Shown piece by piece: positions 10,051 to 22,439 of a DNA stretch of 64,000 nucleotides (position 1 is its first letter; the number at the start of each line of letters is the position of its first letter). Location: positions 180,314,807 through 180,378,806 of the forward strand of contig JAUPFV010000004.1 of NCBI GenBank assembly GCA_036936605.1. Reading direction: 5' to 3'. This DNA comes from Limnanthes douglasii subsp. nivea (lineage: Eukaryota > Streptophyta > Magnoliopsida > Brassicales > Limnanthaceae). The translations under genes were made by a program, and so were the position numbers. The notes under the pieces are model-generated. The model was not told where the DNA came from and did not search any database. It saw nothing but the letters and a program-made list of their open reading frames with translations.

Positions 10051-10570
10051 AGGGAGGATGGGGTGATTCTGAAGACAACATGGGATACGACTTCGACGAT
10101 TGAGCATTCTGATTTCTTTGGTTCTGTTTTGAGTTTCCATGTTTCGATAATTTTTTGTTTGATTATGCGATTTTTTATATGTTGTTTTAGTTTTTATGTT
10201 TTTCTTAATTATTGTTCGGGTCTTATGTTGTTTGTGTTCAACTATCCTACTATGTACGCACATATTTTTAGTGAAATTTAATTTTCCTTTTTATTGTGTT
10301 CTAATAAAGTAAGATACATAACAACATAAAATAATATAATAACATAGGATGTTTGCCAATAACACGATCAACCAAGCCAATATTAAAACATAAAAATAAG
10401 AACATAAGAAAACATAAAAACAACACGTTTTGTTGTGTTCTAATAACCTAATTCAAACAATAACTGCCAGAAACTTAACAACAAGAACAAGAACTAACGA
10501 AAACATAAAAACATAACTTAAGATAGTCACGAGAAATCCTCAAAATAGTCATATAATACAAGTCACTCAA
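10051..10570. other. AT-rich spacer between convergent pseudogenes
   Basis: Low-complexity sequence with many 'acataaaa' words, separating the 3' ends of the transposase and PMD remnants. It may hold both 3' UTRs. No gene is seen. Confidence 0.4.
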
Positions 10571-12303
10571 TCACTCTCGCGGTAATGGTGTGCCAGAAGT
10601 GAACACTCCTGAATTGACAGACGCATCACCTTCATGCTCATCTCGTCCGATCTCGAATATCCCAAAATCACACGATCAACCAAGTCAAACAACCATGCCT
10701 GGTAAGTCATCATTATCGGGGTTTCTGCAACATGTGCACCGGATGACTCGCACTCAAGATCAATCAGTGTGTACCATAAGTGATCTTAGACCCATACATG
10801 GTCCGTGTTAACACGCCATGCTCTCCATGTAGCCTCATTCCACAATATCTCGTGTTAACACGCCTCCTCCTGCCTGGTGGTAAAACAGGTCGCAGCAGGT
10901 GGTATATTCTGAATATGCCCAAATTGTCGAGTGACCCGCAGTGGATAATATGCCTCAACTATGTTTGTTGCCTTTAGTGTATGGTCTATCCAGGCCACAT
11001 CGCAGAAAGGGAAATGCTCGCATATATGCTCGTACGACATGAACCAAACCTACAACATAATTAAGAATGATTGATCAACACCAACTAATAATAAAAGAAT
11101 GATTAATCAACAAATAAATAAAAAACCTCGTAACTTACATTGTGCTCCCTCAATGAAGACAATAAATGGCTGGTGTTGATACGAGTCTCATTATCCATGC
11201 GAAAAGGTGGAGGTACGTATCTGCACATAGGGCATACAAGACTCGTAGAGTGTGTTGATTGTAGTAAAAAAGGGGGGGAAGTGATCATAGATCCACGTCT
11301 CCAATATAGCAAACAAACCAATAAACCCTAACGTGGTGCGTATGGACAACTTCCCTAGATGGTGATACAACTGAGCTAATAAATGTTGGCCTTAGTTATA
11401 TCTAACTGATGTCCTATAGTGCTCTACAAACTGCAAGTAATCTAACAATATACTGTTCCCCGTCTTGTTCGTCACAACACAACAACCTAGCATGTGGAGC
11501 AAATAACCCTCAGTGACACATACTATCATAGCATCATAAATAGAGTCATCCATAAAAAAATCCTGGATGTACACGTCACATAAAAACTGTAACCTAACCG
11601 ATCTAGAGCTACCACCCTTGTTTCCATCTAACTCTGCCTTGAGAACATTGACGGGTATACTTATAGCATACCAAGCTAAACGTTGTCCATCACTAGGAAA
11701 AGTCTGAAGGCGAAACCATCACCTGTAACCGGAAGACCAGTGATAGCATGGACATCGTCTAACGTCACCGTCATCTCACCGAATGAGAAGTGGAAGTTGT
11801 TGTTCTCTGAATGCCACATCTTAATAAACACATCAACCAGGTGCACGTTGGTAGTCCAACGCTCCAAGCAATCGATGAGGGGTGCAAAACAAGACATCAT
11901 AACATGCTCTCTCTCACCCTAGTCTATCCGGTAAGATCCCATGCACGATGGGTGCCGTACATCATGTAGTACCACGTGGGTAGACGAACCTACACGATAT
12001 TTAAATAAGTTAAATATTATATGACATTCACTACACGTTAAACCAATCCTAAATTACCTCTCCCTTAAATACGTTGTATGCCTTGTGAAATCTGTAGTCC
12101 GGATAAATATCTGGCACGTAGGGATTCACTCTCTGGAACTGCTAATCTAGAGTCTCACGTGTAAGGGAGACAACAAGCGCAGGAATATCGGTGCGACGCT
12201 GATGTCTAACTGACCGTAAAGTAGGCTCATGTTGCTCCGTATCCGTGCCATCACAGTCTGATCCTAACTGACGACGAATAGGAGTACGTTGTCTACGAGG
12301 CCT
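10571..12303 (-). pseudogene. Plant mobile domain (PMD, MAIN-like) gene, decayed
   Basis: Reading on the minus strand, fragments appear in PMD order. About 12300-12060: an Arg-rich start, then PYVPDIYPDYRF, with one stop inside. About 11930-11680: CLERWTTNVHLVDVF, then FHFSFGEMTVTLDDVHAITG, the hallmark of the family. About 11660-11200: DDSIYDAMIVCVTEGYLLH, LAQLYHHLGK and LGFIGLFAILETWIY. About 11040-10850: CDVAWIDH, YYPLRVTRQFGHIQNIPP. The tail runs to 10571. Gaps ending in GT and AG (12060/11993, 11135/11040) look like introns. PMD proteins (MAIN/MAIL family) act in silencing and genome stability, and many genomic copies ride on transposons. Frameshifts at about 11690 and several stops make this copy non-functional. 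Confidence 0.75.
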
Positions 12304-12949
12304 GCTGAAAATGAAAACAACACATTGTTATATACAAAAATAATTACCAAACACCCTTCTTTATATTTACATGGAATACATAAACTTATGCAATGAATTT
12401 GCAAGTCAATTTAGGGTCTAACATGCTTAGTTCATTTAAAACATGTTAAATATCGAATACAATATGCCCAGTGTTGGTGAAATTTCTAACAGACTGTTCG
12501 CAATTTCGGACAAAATATCGAGCAAAATTGCGAACAGGACCAAAATTGTGAACACTTTGTTCACAAATTTTCTCAACCAGAAACCCCAAATCTGCAAAAC
12601 CCACGAACCCTAATCCTTCAAAACTAAACCAAAATCACTAAAAAAACATACCAAAATGTCGATAATGACTTAACTAACATATACCTACAAGTAACTTTCC
12701 AAAAAAAACAACAAGAATGATATGAAAATTCGAGTTTTTTGGTAGACATTATAACTCTAAATATCACTAAACATACCTAACTAAATTGCAAAATAATTAC
12801 ACAAACAAGTATACAATTCATACGTTAACGTGTTTGCAAGTTTGGATTTGAGAAATCTTGCGTTTTTTGTTCGACGATTTTGAGATGTTTTAGGTGAGAG
12901 AAGAGAGAAAAGAGAGAGAGAAAATATATTTTTTGGCTGAAATAGATGT
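12304..12949. other. MULE 3' subterminal region
   Basis: Upstream of the PMD remnant. Contains several 'ttgcgaac' words in both orientations (12488-12565) and a GA-rich run (12895-12925). A first exon of the PMD gene may lie here, but I cannot identify it. Confidence 0.4.
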
Positions 12950-12954
12950 TCTAT

Positions 12955-13055
12955 ATCAAGGGTATTTCGGTAAATTATGGGGTCTCATTATAGCCAAATG
13001 AGGTCTCATTATAATCGGGTCTCATTATAGCCAAAGGGGTCCTAATTTAGCCTTG
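12955..13055 (-). repeat. MULE right terminal inverted repeat
   Basis: Inverted partner of 7911-8000. It is longer because 'ggtctcattataNCC' units are present in three imperfect tandem copies (12981, 13001, 13019). Confidence 0.75.
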
Positions 13056-13058
13056 CCT

Positions 13059-15954
13059 TTTACCAAAATATGCGCGAAATATTTTATGAATTTCGATTAT
13101 AACAAGCTTGCAAAACGTAGCATATATAAGTAAACATGGTATAGTTAAGTGTGTGAAGGTTCAATAAGTAAGGCGTTAGGCATGTTTTGTAAATCAAGCT
13201 TTATCAAAGTTGGACATGGTATAAATTAGATATAAATTAGATTGTGAACCATAATATAATTTAGTTGCAAAACATTGTGAAGTAAAATTGTGCAACTTTG
13301 AATTGTGAAACATAGCCAACTGATCTATTAAACTATTGAAAACTAATATATAAAATGTTTCACAAAACTTTTATATCACGCTTCGTAAAAAGTAAAACAA
13401 TTGTGAGAGCGTGGCGAAATTGTGCATTGATTTTACGAGGGTTTAGGGAATAAAATTTTAGAATCGCCAGTTATTGAGAAAGTTCACACATTAGTTTTTC
13501 GTATCAATTTGTCAAATTTAATCACTATTTTAATTAAAGGGTTGGCAAATAAAAGTCATCATTCGTCAAAATTTTAGCGAATTATGTTTTGTCCATTATA
13601 CCATTGGGTTATTAAATTTTGTTATCTATTTGTAATTTTCCTGGTTGTATGAGGTAAATTTTGGTAGAATATTACCATTAGATGATACTCTCATCATACA
13701 ATTGAACCTACTGCTTTTATAGTTTATAACAACGTTTACAAAATATAGTATAAAAGAGTTATGAAACATGATATGAATAAGTTATGAAGCATAGTATAGT
13801 TAAGTTAAAAAAACATAATGTATAGTCTTTGCAAAACATGGAATTGTGAAACAAGGCAAACTACAACATGTGATTTTTAAATTTGCACAAACTTGCGAAA
13901 TGATAATAAGACAATTTGTTTTCTATTTGAACATGCTTGTGTGTTTTAAAGATAATTTTCTTGTTTAAAATAATATTTTTTTATAGTAGGGATCATGTTA
14001 AAGGATCGCGTATTATACGGGTCCAACAAAGAGCTTGATCCTGGTGCAAGCTGAAGACTTTGATCATTTCCCATATCTTGAAACGGTGCAATATACCAAT
14101 CCTTATACGAACATAAGAGCATCTTCAATGTTACTCGGAAAAAAACTCGCTCTCATGATTGGGTCAGATCCCTCGATTATATTTTAGTTTCAAACACATA
14201 CGACCTACCAAGTATGGAAAAAGAGAAGTTATATTAAATCCATATTTTTCTATTTTACAATTACGATTTTGTTTAATCCATAAATATTGGTAAATGGAAG
14301 TTAGAGTTTCAACCATGGTTTATTGAACTTGTGCAATATGTAGTATTATTTTATCCTAAGTAATAACTTATGAAACATGATATACTAAACTTGTGAAATA
14401 TAACATCATATATTCTTACGAAAGGTAAAGTTATGAAACATGGTATATTAAACTTGTGAAACGTGAAAAATTTATCTTATGAAATGTCATGTTAAGAAAG
14501 ATTGTGTAAAAAGATAATTTGCGAAAAATTGTATATAAAATTTGTTCTGTTAAATTTGGAACACTTGGCAATATTATTCTTATGAAATGTTATTTACAAA
14601 AGATGATATATTAAACGTGTGAAGTGTATTTTAACATATGCAATGTTTATTTTATTTATGTTACAAAAGAGATGCATGCGCTTATTATACGAAGTAAAGA
14701 TTATGGAGTCTTAGACTTTACAAACTATTAGAGCTTACTTCAATATGATGTCACTTGGGAGGTTTATCGACCATTTAACTAACTTTAATGTGAGCACTCT
14801 CATAATTGAGGTGTTCATAGAGAGGTTGCATATGGACATTAATATATTCATTATGATTTATTGAAATGGTCAGAACATTAGATAAAGTGCATATTATTAC
14901 CAAGTTAAATATAAATATTATGAATGTATCATATTGTATCTCCATAATCGGTCTATAAATTTATTATGTCTAGTATACTAAGAATCATGTGAGCATATTT
15001 GAAAATGAAAAAGGTGTTGGAATCAGTTTAGCTTATCATTGCACAACATTTAACAACCTTAAATACCACGAAAACAATCTTAACTTTATCGATGGCACTA
15101 TGTCCATACGATGCATGCATATATTTTATACTTTTCGAATGGATAATATTTAATGGCGAAAGCAACATGTACATAAAGCGTATCATTAGATATTGCGTAC
15201 TAGTTTATATTTACCATCATTTAGGCAAAGCTTCAAATACTGCATGAAGACTATGTATGATTTTCTAGTTATATCGTATATATGGATCACCGGGCATTTC
15301 TATAAATTTTCCCTGTTATACGAGTGATAACACATGTGATATGATATCTAGCAACCTATGAAGTGTGATATATCAATTCTAACTCTTTTTCCAAAACAAA
15401 CTTAAGGATTATTATGTTGAGCCACATGAACAACTCTCACGTAAGTTCCACTACTTATTTTTTTCATTTTTATAAAATAAATACAAATGATTAAGCTATG
15501 AAATTAGAAGAAATATATTATTATTATTATTTTTATATATTTCAAAATTAGAGGAGTAAAATTTGGAAAATAAGAAGAAATATGGGTGAAAATAATTTAT
15601 AAAACTAGGCTTGTAAACATATTGTAAAATAAAATAATCCAAAATTAGAAAAGATATGATTTTTCAATTAAAAGATACTAATTTGTGAAGTTAGATAAAA
15701 TTAGTCTATGAAATTATAATAATTTCATTAGCAAAACATAATTGTAAAAAAATAGATTATATTAATTTGTGAAACTATACCCGTAAGGATTTTGGAAAAT
15801 TAGAATAATATAATTTACGAATCTAGATTAAGTTCATTAGCAAAACATGATTTTTAAGATCAAAATACACTAGTGTGTAAAACTATGATAGTAAATTTTT
15901 TGGAAAATTAGAAGAACGGAAGTTGTGAAATATATAGTTATTTTTTATTTTATT
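13059..15954. repeat. AT-rich tract with degenerate 'cttgtgaaacat' repeats
   Basis: No reading frame of note. The words 'gtgaaacat', 'gcaaaacat' and 'aaacttgtgaaa' recur irregularly, for example at about 14327, 14385, 14430-14465 and 14610, often followed by 'gatata' or 'ggtata'. The same style returns at 31.6-35.1 kb. This looks like an old, diverged repeat or transposon body whose family I do not recognise. Confidence 0.4.
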
Positions 15955-15961
15955 TAAATAT
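15955..15961. repeat. Possible 7-bp target duplication, left copy
   Basis: TAAATAT here and at 30150-30156, each directly next to the ends of the putative element 15962-30149. AT-rich, so chance is possible. Confidence 0.4.
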
Positions 15962-16449
15962 AGGGAAATGACACACTAAGTACCCACTCATAAAATATAT
16001 TTGCATCTAGTACCCAGACTATTTTCTATGATTACTTAACACCCATCTCACTAAAATAACTCCCCCCAATACCCAATAATTTTTAATCTCCTAACTACCC
16101 TATACTAATTATATAACTAATATTTTTTCATTTGGACTGATTTTTTCATCCAAATATTTCAAACATTTGAATTCTTCTAACCATCCGCCTCCAACCTATT
16201 CATACCCTAAACCAATTTGCCAAAAAAATTGTTTTTTCAGAAATATTTCCGTGGTTTCATCGGCAACTATTGTTATCCATGTGATTTTGAAGCTCAAACG
16301 GGGGTTCTTATTACGACGACTATTTGGTTCTTCATGTTTTCCTTTTTTATATAAACTGATTTCATAACAGCATGATTTCATGTATTTATGTTTATTGCTA
16401 AATTAGAAATAGGTTGTATTGTGTATATAATACAATTATTATGGGTTTT

Positions 16450-16823
16450 TGTTTTTATTTTTTAGTATTGCAGGTAGAGGATACGATTGCATAGGTAGAG
16501 GATACGATTTTAATGTAGAATTAAAACGATGAACATGAGATTTATGTTTAAAATAGTTCATGAGATTTATGTGGAAAATAGGTCATGAGATTATGTGTAA
16601 AGTTGGTCATGATACTTATGTGTAAAATTGATTATGAGATTTGTGAGTAAAATAGGTCATACTAGATTTGAGTAAAATAAGTAATGCTAGATTGGTTTTC
16701 TCTTTTTGTATTTTTGCGGATAACATAAGACATGCTAGCTTGTTTTCTGAGTAAAATAGGTCAAGTGATTTTTGAGTAAACCAGGTCATGCTAGATGTGA
16801 GTAAAATAGATCATGCGATTTTC
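16450..16823 (+). repeat. Degenerate minisatellite 'gagtaaaataggtcatg', left part
   Basis: Units of about 25-35 bp built on 'gtaaaataggtcatgagattt' or 'gagtaaaataggtcatgctagatt' repeat from about 16545 to the LTR at 16824. The array resumes right after the retrotransposon at 28023, so Tat element A inserted into it. Confidence 0.7.
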
Positions 16824-17183
16824 TGATATGGAAATAGGTTTTTGAGGACTAAATTGTAAATAATGTAAATCTAAGGATTTAATTGTAAGTAATGTAAGTT
16901 TTGTCCTTAATTTGTGACTGATGTAAGTTTTAGAGCATATTTGTAACTATGTATAATTGTTGAGGACTAAACAACAATTAGCCCTCTTTTGTAACAGATT
17001 TCAGTTTGAGACTAAGTCTTGGCTCCTCTATATAAAGAGCAAGACTACTCTAATAAAGGGGTTGAACACTTTTACTTTGAAACTCATTTTGTACTTGTAT
17101 TTTTTCTCTCTAAAACTCTATAACTCTTTCTCTCTCTAGAATTCTCTCTTAACAATTTATTAAGGCAAAATAATAACTCATCA
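16824..17183 (+). repeat. Element A 5' LTR
   Basis: Starts TGATATGG and ends ACTCATCA. TATATAAA at 17029-17036 is the likely promoter, and transcription should start about 30 bp later. It has a 9-bp insertion near 16865 relative to the right LTR, plus scattered substitutions. Confidence 0.9.
17029..17036 (+). promoter_or_regulatory. TATA box of element A LTR
   Basis: TATATAAA inside 'ctcctctatataaagagc', repeated in the right LTR at 27868-27875. Confidence 0.7.
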
Positions 17184-17204
17184 AATTGGCAACTTCACTA
17201 GGGA
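17184..17204 (+). other. Element A primer-binding site
   Basis: 'aattggcaacttcactaggg' follows the LTR at once. It resembles the TTGGCGCC(A/G)...GTGGGA sites of Tat elements, but has drifted. The matching tRNA cannot be fixed by eye. Confidence 0.6.
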
Positions 17205-18441
17205 CTGAATAAGAAAAATCAGTGGCTTATTCTGTTCGAAATTGATACAATCTAGTTGTATTTTCTGATTAAAATTCATAAGATGAATCGTGAGAATAAT
17301 CCTACACTTCAGTCACCGATGGAAACTGTGAAATGTGGTTTGTAGAGGGATGGAAATAGAACTGATGGATATTCTCTGATCCGAGCTCAATCTGATATCG
17401 AGGCGCGAATGAATAAGCTCTTAGATAAAATTATTATATTGAATGAGAAATATGAAAGAAGAGAACAATAGATTCTCTCGGCAAGGCTTAGATCAAAGTT
17501 AGACATGAAATAGAAAAGACCGAGATGAGAGGTCAGTCAGATCGAGCTTTTGATGATCGACGCGCTAAGTCTGAGCACAAAAAAACACGTTTTGTGTCTT
17601 CTAAATAGTGATATTCGTCTCGAAAGGAGAAACAAGATAAACATAAATTATTGACTTCTAGTGACGAGGAGGTCGAAAGTTCAGCCTTGGGTTTTAAGAG
17701 GTACATAGGTTCTTCGAAAAGGGAATCAGACAGAGATTATTCGAGGAAGTATAAAAAGGAGATTAAATCTAATAATGCTCCTCGTTCAACTTGGCACGAA
17801 GGAAATCCCTCGAATTGGCAACTTCACTAGGGACTGAATAAGAAAAATCAGTGGCTTATTCTGTTCGAAATTGATACAATCTAGTTGTATTTTCTGATTA
17901 AAATTCATAAGATGAATCGTGAGAATAATCCTACACTTCAGTCACCGATGGAAACTGTGAAAGGTGATTTGTAGAGGGATGGAAATAGAACTGATGGATA
18001 GTCTCTGATCCAAGCTCAATCTGATATCGAGGCGCGAATGAATCAGCTCTTAGATAAAATTATTATATTGAATGAGAAATATGAAAGAAGAGAACAATAG
18101 ATTCTCTCGGCAAGGCTTAGATCCGAAGTTAGACATGAAATAGAAAATACCGAGATGAGAGGTCAGTCAGATCGATCTTTTGATGATCGACGCGCTAAGT
18201 CTGAGCACAAAAAAACACGTTTTGTGTCTCCTAAATAGTGATATTCGTCTCGAAAGGAGAAAAAAGATAAACATAAATTATTGACTTCTAGTGACGAGGA
18301 GGTCGAAAGTTCAACCTTGGGTTTTAAGAGGTACGGAGGTTCTTCGAAAGGGGAATCAGACAGAGATTATTCGAGGAAGTATAAAAAGGAGATTAAATCT
18401 AATAATTCTCCTCGTTCAACTTGGCACGAAGGAAATCCCTC
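17184..18441 (+). repeat. Tandem duplication of leader and gag start, about 629 bp x 2
   Basis: 17184-17812 is repeated at 17813-18441 with only scattered substitutions. The unit runs from the primer-binding site through the gag N-terminus and ends at 'ggaaatccctcg'. The first copy therefore has a gag start that runs back into a second primer-binding site. Confidence 0.9.
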
Positions 18442-19720
18442 GAATCAGTATGCTGAAACTGATAGGAATCTCTATGTCACAATGGGAACTGATGATCAAT
18501 TCGTTCAAGGTTTTGACTGGAGAAATTCTCCGTTGACAGATGAAATTCGTTCCATGACACTTTTGAAGAGTTTCGACATTCCGAAGGTCGAAAAGTTCGA
18601 TGGGATGCAGGATCCCGATGACCACATCGAACAATTCAAGAATTATATGATGAGCTTCGAAGATGACGAACAGCTTGTGTGTCGTGCATTTTCACAGACT
18701 TTGAAGGGAACAGCTCTTAAGTGGTACAACAGGATTTCAAGGGGGTCCATATCAAATTTCATAAATTTATATGTTGCTTTTCGAAGGCAGTTTGTGGGAA
18801 GCAAAAAGATGAGAGCAAATGGTGATACCATTATTCAGTGCAAGCAGGCACCGGGGGAAAAATTGAAAGACTATACAAAGAGATTTGTGTTGACCAAGGA
18901 TAGTTTGGACAACTGTGAGGAAACTATGGCGATGGAATATTTTTGCCAAGGGTTATTGCCAGGGGATCTGGCTAATGAGACGACAAAGAGAAGGGCCTTG
19001 ACTTTTGGAGCTTTGATGGCTCAAGTTGAGGATCAGATCAAGGTGGAGAAGTCGAGTAGAGTCCGAGGTGGACCAGTTAGCACTCTGAAAAAATCGGGAC
19101 AAGCAGCCAATAATCAGTGGCAGCCCTCGAATAGTAATAACAATGGCAATAACAATCAGTAGTCGAGGCAGAAGAACAACAATTTTCCTCCTCAGAGTGG
19201 TGGTTATTCAAATCACGCTCCATCTAACAATTACAACAGGCCTAGACCAAATACATTGGTCAAGCCAGAATACTATGCTGATCTGACAGAGATTGTTTAT
19301 GTCATATGGGATAAGACCAAGAGCTTCGTAAATTTTAGGAAGCCAGCTCCTATCAGCAGACCAAGGGAAGAGAGGAATAATAAATTTTGCAGATATCATG
19401 ATGATATTGGAGATGATACAAATGATTGTATTGCTCTGAAGAAAGAAATCCAATATTCGATTGAGAATGAAAAGCTCCTGACTTATGTGAAGTCACATGG
19501 GAGCGCATCAAAAAATAATGGTGCATCAACTTCGAAAGTTGCGCCGCGAGCTGAGAATTTGATGATTTTGGATTCACACGTTGAACCTTTCGATGCTTCT
19601 TCAGAGTATGTTGAAAAGGATCCGAACAGGTTGTTTCTAATGACAGTCGAAGAGCCTGTGGAAAAAGGACGTGTTTGGGAGCTATGTAAGTTTTTTAAAT
19701 CGTTGGCTATTTTTTGAGGC
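17912..19720 (+). pseudogene. Element A gag, decayed
   Basis: The likely start is ATG 17912 (second copy of the leader). In-frame TAG stops follow at 'gatttgtag' and 'caatag', so the longest open part is 18281-19162. It holds a Retrotrans_gag-like domain at about residues 105-225 (KVEKFDGMQDPDDHIEQF, LKWYNRIS, AFRRQFVGSKK). After a stop at 'aatcagtag', 19256-19717 continues the same frame with the zinc-knuckle-like CRYHDDIGDDTNDC. Gag would form the particle. The nonsense codons are all explicable by C-to-T change. Confidence 0.88.
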
Positions 19721-19726
19721 GATTCA

Positions 19727-20335
19727 ATGACGGTAAACTCGGATAGTTCAAGGAAAAGGCATGTTGTCAATTTGACAACTCAAATTGAAGGGAGAATTTC
19801 TACGCACTTGTATGAGAATAAAGATATTCCCTTTATTTTGTTTGATGAAGATGATCTGAGAGGTACAGTAAGACCACATGAAGATGATGTGGTGATTGGA
19901 GCTGAAGTGGTTGGCGTCGAAATGTGACATGTGCTGATTGACATTGGTAATTCTGTTAATGTCCTTTTTAAATCCACCTATGATCGAATGACGAATCCAC
20001 CTCAGATTTCTCAATCGGATCGAACGATTATTGGATTCACGGGGGTAACAACTCGTGTTGTTGGAGAATTCGAGGGTGATGTCAGTTTGGGAAAATGACC
20101 ATTTGAGAAAAAGGTACAGGTACTATTTGTGGTGGTGGAGCGTCCCACAAGTTATAACTCTATTTTTGGAAGATCGTGGCTTTCAAGAATGTATAAGGTG
20201 GTGTCTACTGTTCATTAGTGTTTTAAGTGTGTGGTTGGAAACAAAGTTGGGTTTGTTTGAGACGATCAGAAGGTTGCCAGAGAATGCTATATCACTGCAC
20301 TTCGGATCCGAGGATCTAACAGTGGAGATTTAATG
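19727..20335 (+). pseudogene. Element A protease region, decayed
   Basis: Continues the gag frame with FILFDEDDLRG, then after a TGA stop HVLIDIGNSVNVLF. The aspartic protease active site should read DTG; here it is DIG, a single C-to-T change. IIGFTG, then PTSYNSIFGRSWLSRM follow after another TGA. It would have cut the polyprotein. Confidence 0.85.
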
Positions 20336-20368
20336 TGTGAATAACAATTAGAAGGGGTACCCTCAGAT

Positions 20369-21760
20369 TTGGAAGAAAGGGTTGACGATCCGAGGGAAAC
20401 CCCGGGGTCTTTAACGATGAATGAAGAGATAGAGGAATTTACTTTTTCGGAAGGAAAGGTACTTCAAATCGGAACTTTATTGACCCATTTTCTATGTCAA
20501 CAATTGCTTGATTTTTTATCTCAAAATTTGGATGTCTTTGCTTGGAGGACAGAGGACGTAACAGGAGTACCTATTGAGGTAATTCCACACAGCTTGGCTA
20601 GAGATCCGAAGGTCAAGCCGGTTATTCAGAAAAGAAGAACGTTTTCCTCGAAAAAAACAGAAGCGATTTTGCTAAAGTGGATCGATTGTCTAAGGTCGGC
20701 CACATAAGGGAGTCATAGTATCCTTTGTGGACGGTAAATCCAGTGGTAGTAAAAAAGAAGAATGGGAAATGAAGGATGTGTGTGGATTTTACAGATTTGA
20801 ATAGAGCTTGTCCCAAAGATCTGTTTCTTGTTCCTCAAATAGATCAGTTGATTGATTGTAATTCAGGAAACACAATTTTAACTTTTATGGATGCTTTTGC
20901 AGGATATAATCAGATCCAAATGGATCCAAAAGATCAAGAATACACAAATTTTATAACTGACAGTGGCCTGCATTGTTATAGGGTGATGCGCTTCGGACTG
21001 AAAAATGCGGGAGCCACTTATCAGAGATTGATGAATAAAGCTTTGCTACGCAGATCGGAAGAAATATGGAGGTATATATAGACGACATGGTAGTAAAAAG
21101 CTCAAAGGATGAAGTGCATCTTGATGATTTAGAGGAAGATTTTTTGAATTTAAAGGTGATCAGGTTGAAATTAAATCATGAGAAGTGCACCTTCGGAGTT
21201 CGATCGGGGAAGTTTTTAGGTTTTATCATCAGTAAAAAAGGAATAAAAGCTGACCTAGAACAATTGAAAGCTTTAGTAACAATGAATTCTCCTCGGTCAA
21301 TCACAGAAGTACAAATTATGGCAGGATGGTTAGCAGCGCTTAATCGATTTATTTCAAGATTTTCTGACAAATGCTTTCCTTTCTTTCAAGTATTACGAGG
21401 GCCCAGCAGGTTCGAATGGACATCGGAATGTGAAGCAGCTTTCACAAACATTGAAAATTTGTTGTCATCACCAGAGATTTTGTCAAAGCCTCGAATTGGG
21501 GAGAAATTATTTTTGTACATCGCGGCATCAGATTTTGCACTAAACACATTATTAATCAGTGAGGATTCAGGAGTTCCGAAGCCGGTGTATTACATTAGTA
21601 AAAGTTTGGTGGCAGCAGAAAAGAGGTATATGAATTTAGAAAAATTGGCATTAGCATTGGTGATTGCTGCTAGGAAGATGCGTTCATATTTTTAAGCTCA
21701 CACTATTGCAGTCCGAACTTCATTCCCCTTAAAAAATGTTGTACAACGACCTGATATGTT
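20369..21760 (+). pseudogene. Element A reverse transcriptase and first RNase H, decayed
   Basis: 20369-20707 carries the pre-RT region (LDVFAWRTEDVTGVP, VIQKRRTF). A frameshift near 20690 leads to VVKKKNGK, stop, RMCVDFTDLNRACPKD, FMDAFAGYNQIQMD, FGLKNAGATYQRL and the catalytic YIDDMVVKS at 21069. RNase H follows (LFLYIAASDFALNTLLI, YISKSLVAAEKRYMNLEKLALALV), broken by TAA at 21693. Frames change at about 20690 and 21065. Confidence 0.9.
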
Positions 21761-22436
21761 GGGGAGGATGACCAAATGGTCAGTGAAGTTGGGGGACTAT
21801 GATATTTTGTTTACACCTCAAACAACAATAAAGGCGGAAGCACTGGCAGATGTTTTTGTTGAATTCCACTCAAGCCGATCAGATGAGGAAGAAACTAAAA
21901 AATTCATACATGTTGATTCGAGGTGGGTTGTTCGAACAGATGGAGGATCTAGTGTTTCAGGGTGTAGTGCTGGGGTTCAGTTAATAGCTCAGACGTGAGA
22001 GATAATGATTCAATCTATTAAATTTGGTTTTCATGCTTTGAATAATGAAGTTGAATACGAAGCTGCTTTGGCAGGTTTGAGATTGGCAAAAATTTGTGGG
22101 GCAACTTCAGTGCGCTTGGAAACAGATTCTCAATTATTAGCAAATCAAGTATCTGGATTTTCCGAAGCAAGGAAGGATCGTTTAGTGCTTATGTTTGACA
22201 ATGTTGTTGTGGAATATATTAGGCGAGGAAGTAACATGGTGGCTGATTCTTTACCAAACATTGCTTACAAGGAAGAATATCCTTGGATTTTACTACAAGA
22301 AAATCCTTCAATTGTTAGTCAATCTAGCCAATGTGAATGTATAGAAGAATTTTTTACCATTGATGAAATCCGAAGCGATTGGCGATCATATATCCTAAAT
22401 TTTTTGACTCAAGGAATACTACCAGATGATTCATAA
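21756..22436 (+). pseudogene. Element A second (archaeal-type) RNase H, decayed
   Basis: MTKWSVKLGDYDILFTPQ forms the connection. WVVRTDGGSS begins the second RNase H, with NNEVEYEAALAGL, LETDSQLL and a final NMVADSL supplying the remaining acidic residues. One TGA stop and a short break at about 22000. A second RNase H of this type is the signature of the Tat lineage. Confidence 0.88.
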
Positions 22437-22439
22437 TTG

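Larger units (their letters stand above)
7908..13058 (+). mobile_element. Mutator-like element (MULE) carrying transposase and PMD remnants
   Basis: About 5.15 kb bounded by terminal inverted repeats: 'caaggctatattgggac' from 7911, and on the other strand 'caaggctaaattaggac' from 13055. Both continue with 'tttggctataatgaga' and 'ataccctt'. The flanks TTTACGAAA (7899-7907) and TTTACCAAA (13059-13067) look like a 9-bp duplication with one mismatch, the size made by MULE transposases. Inside are a FAR1/MuDR-type transposase remnant on + and a plant mobile domain gene remnant on -, placed convergently. An hAT MITE sits near the left end. The element cannot move by itself now. Confidence 0.75.

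Noticed and set aside
13059..15954. CRISPR-like or satellite array
   Set aside because: Words recur at irregular spacing and with heavy divergence; no fixed repeat-spacer or monomer length.
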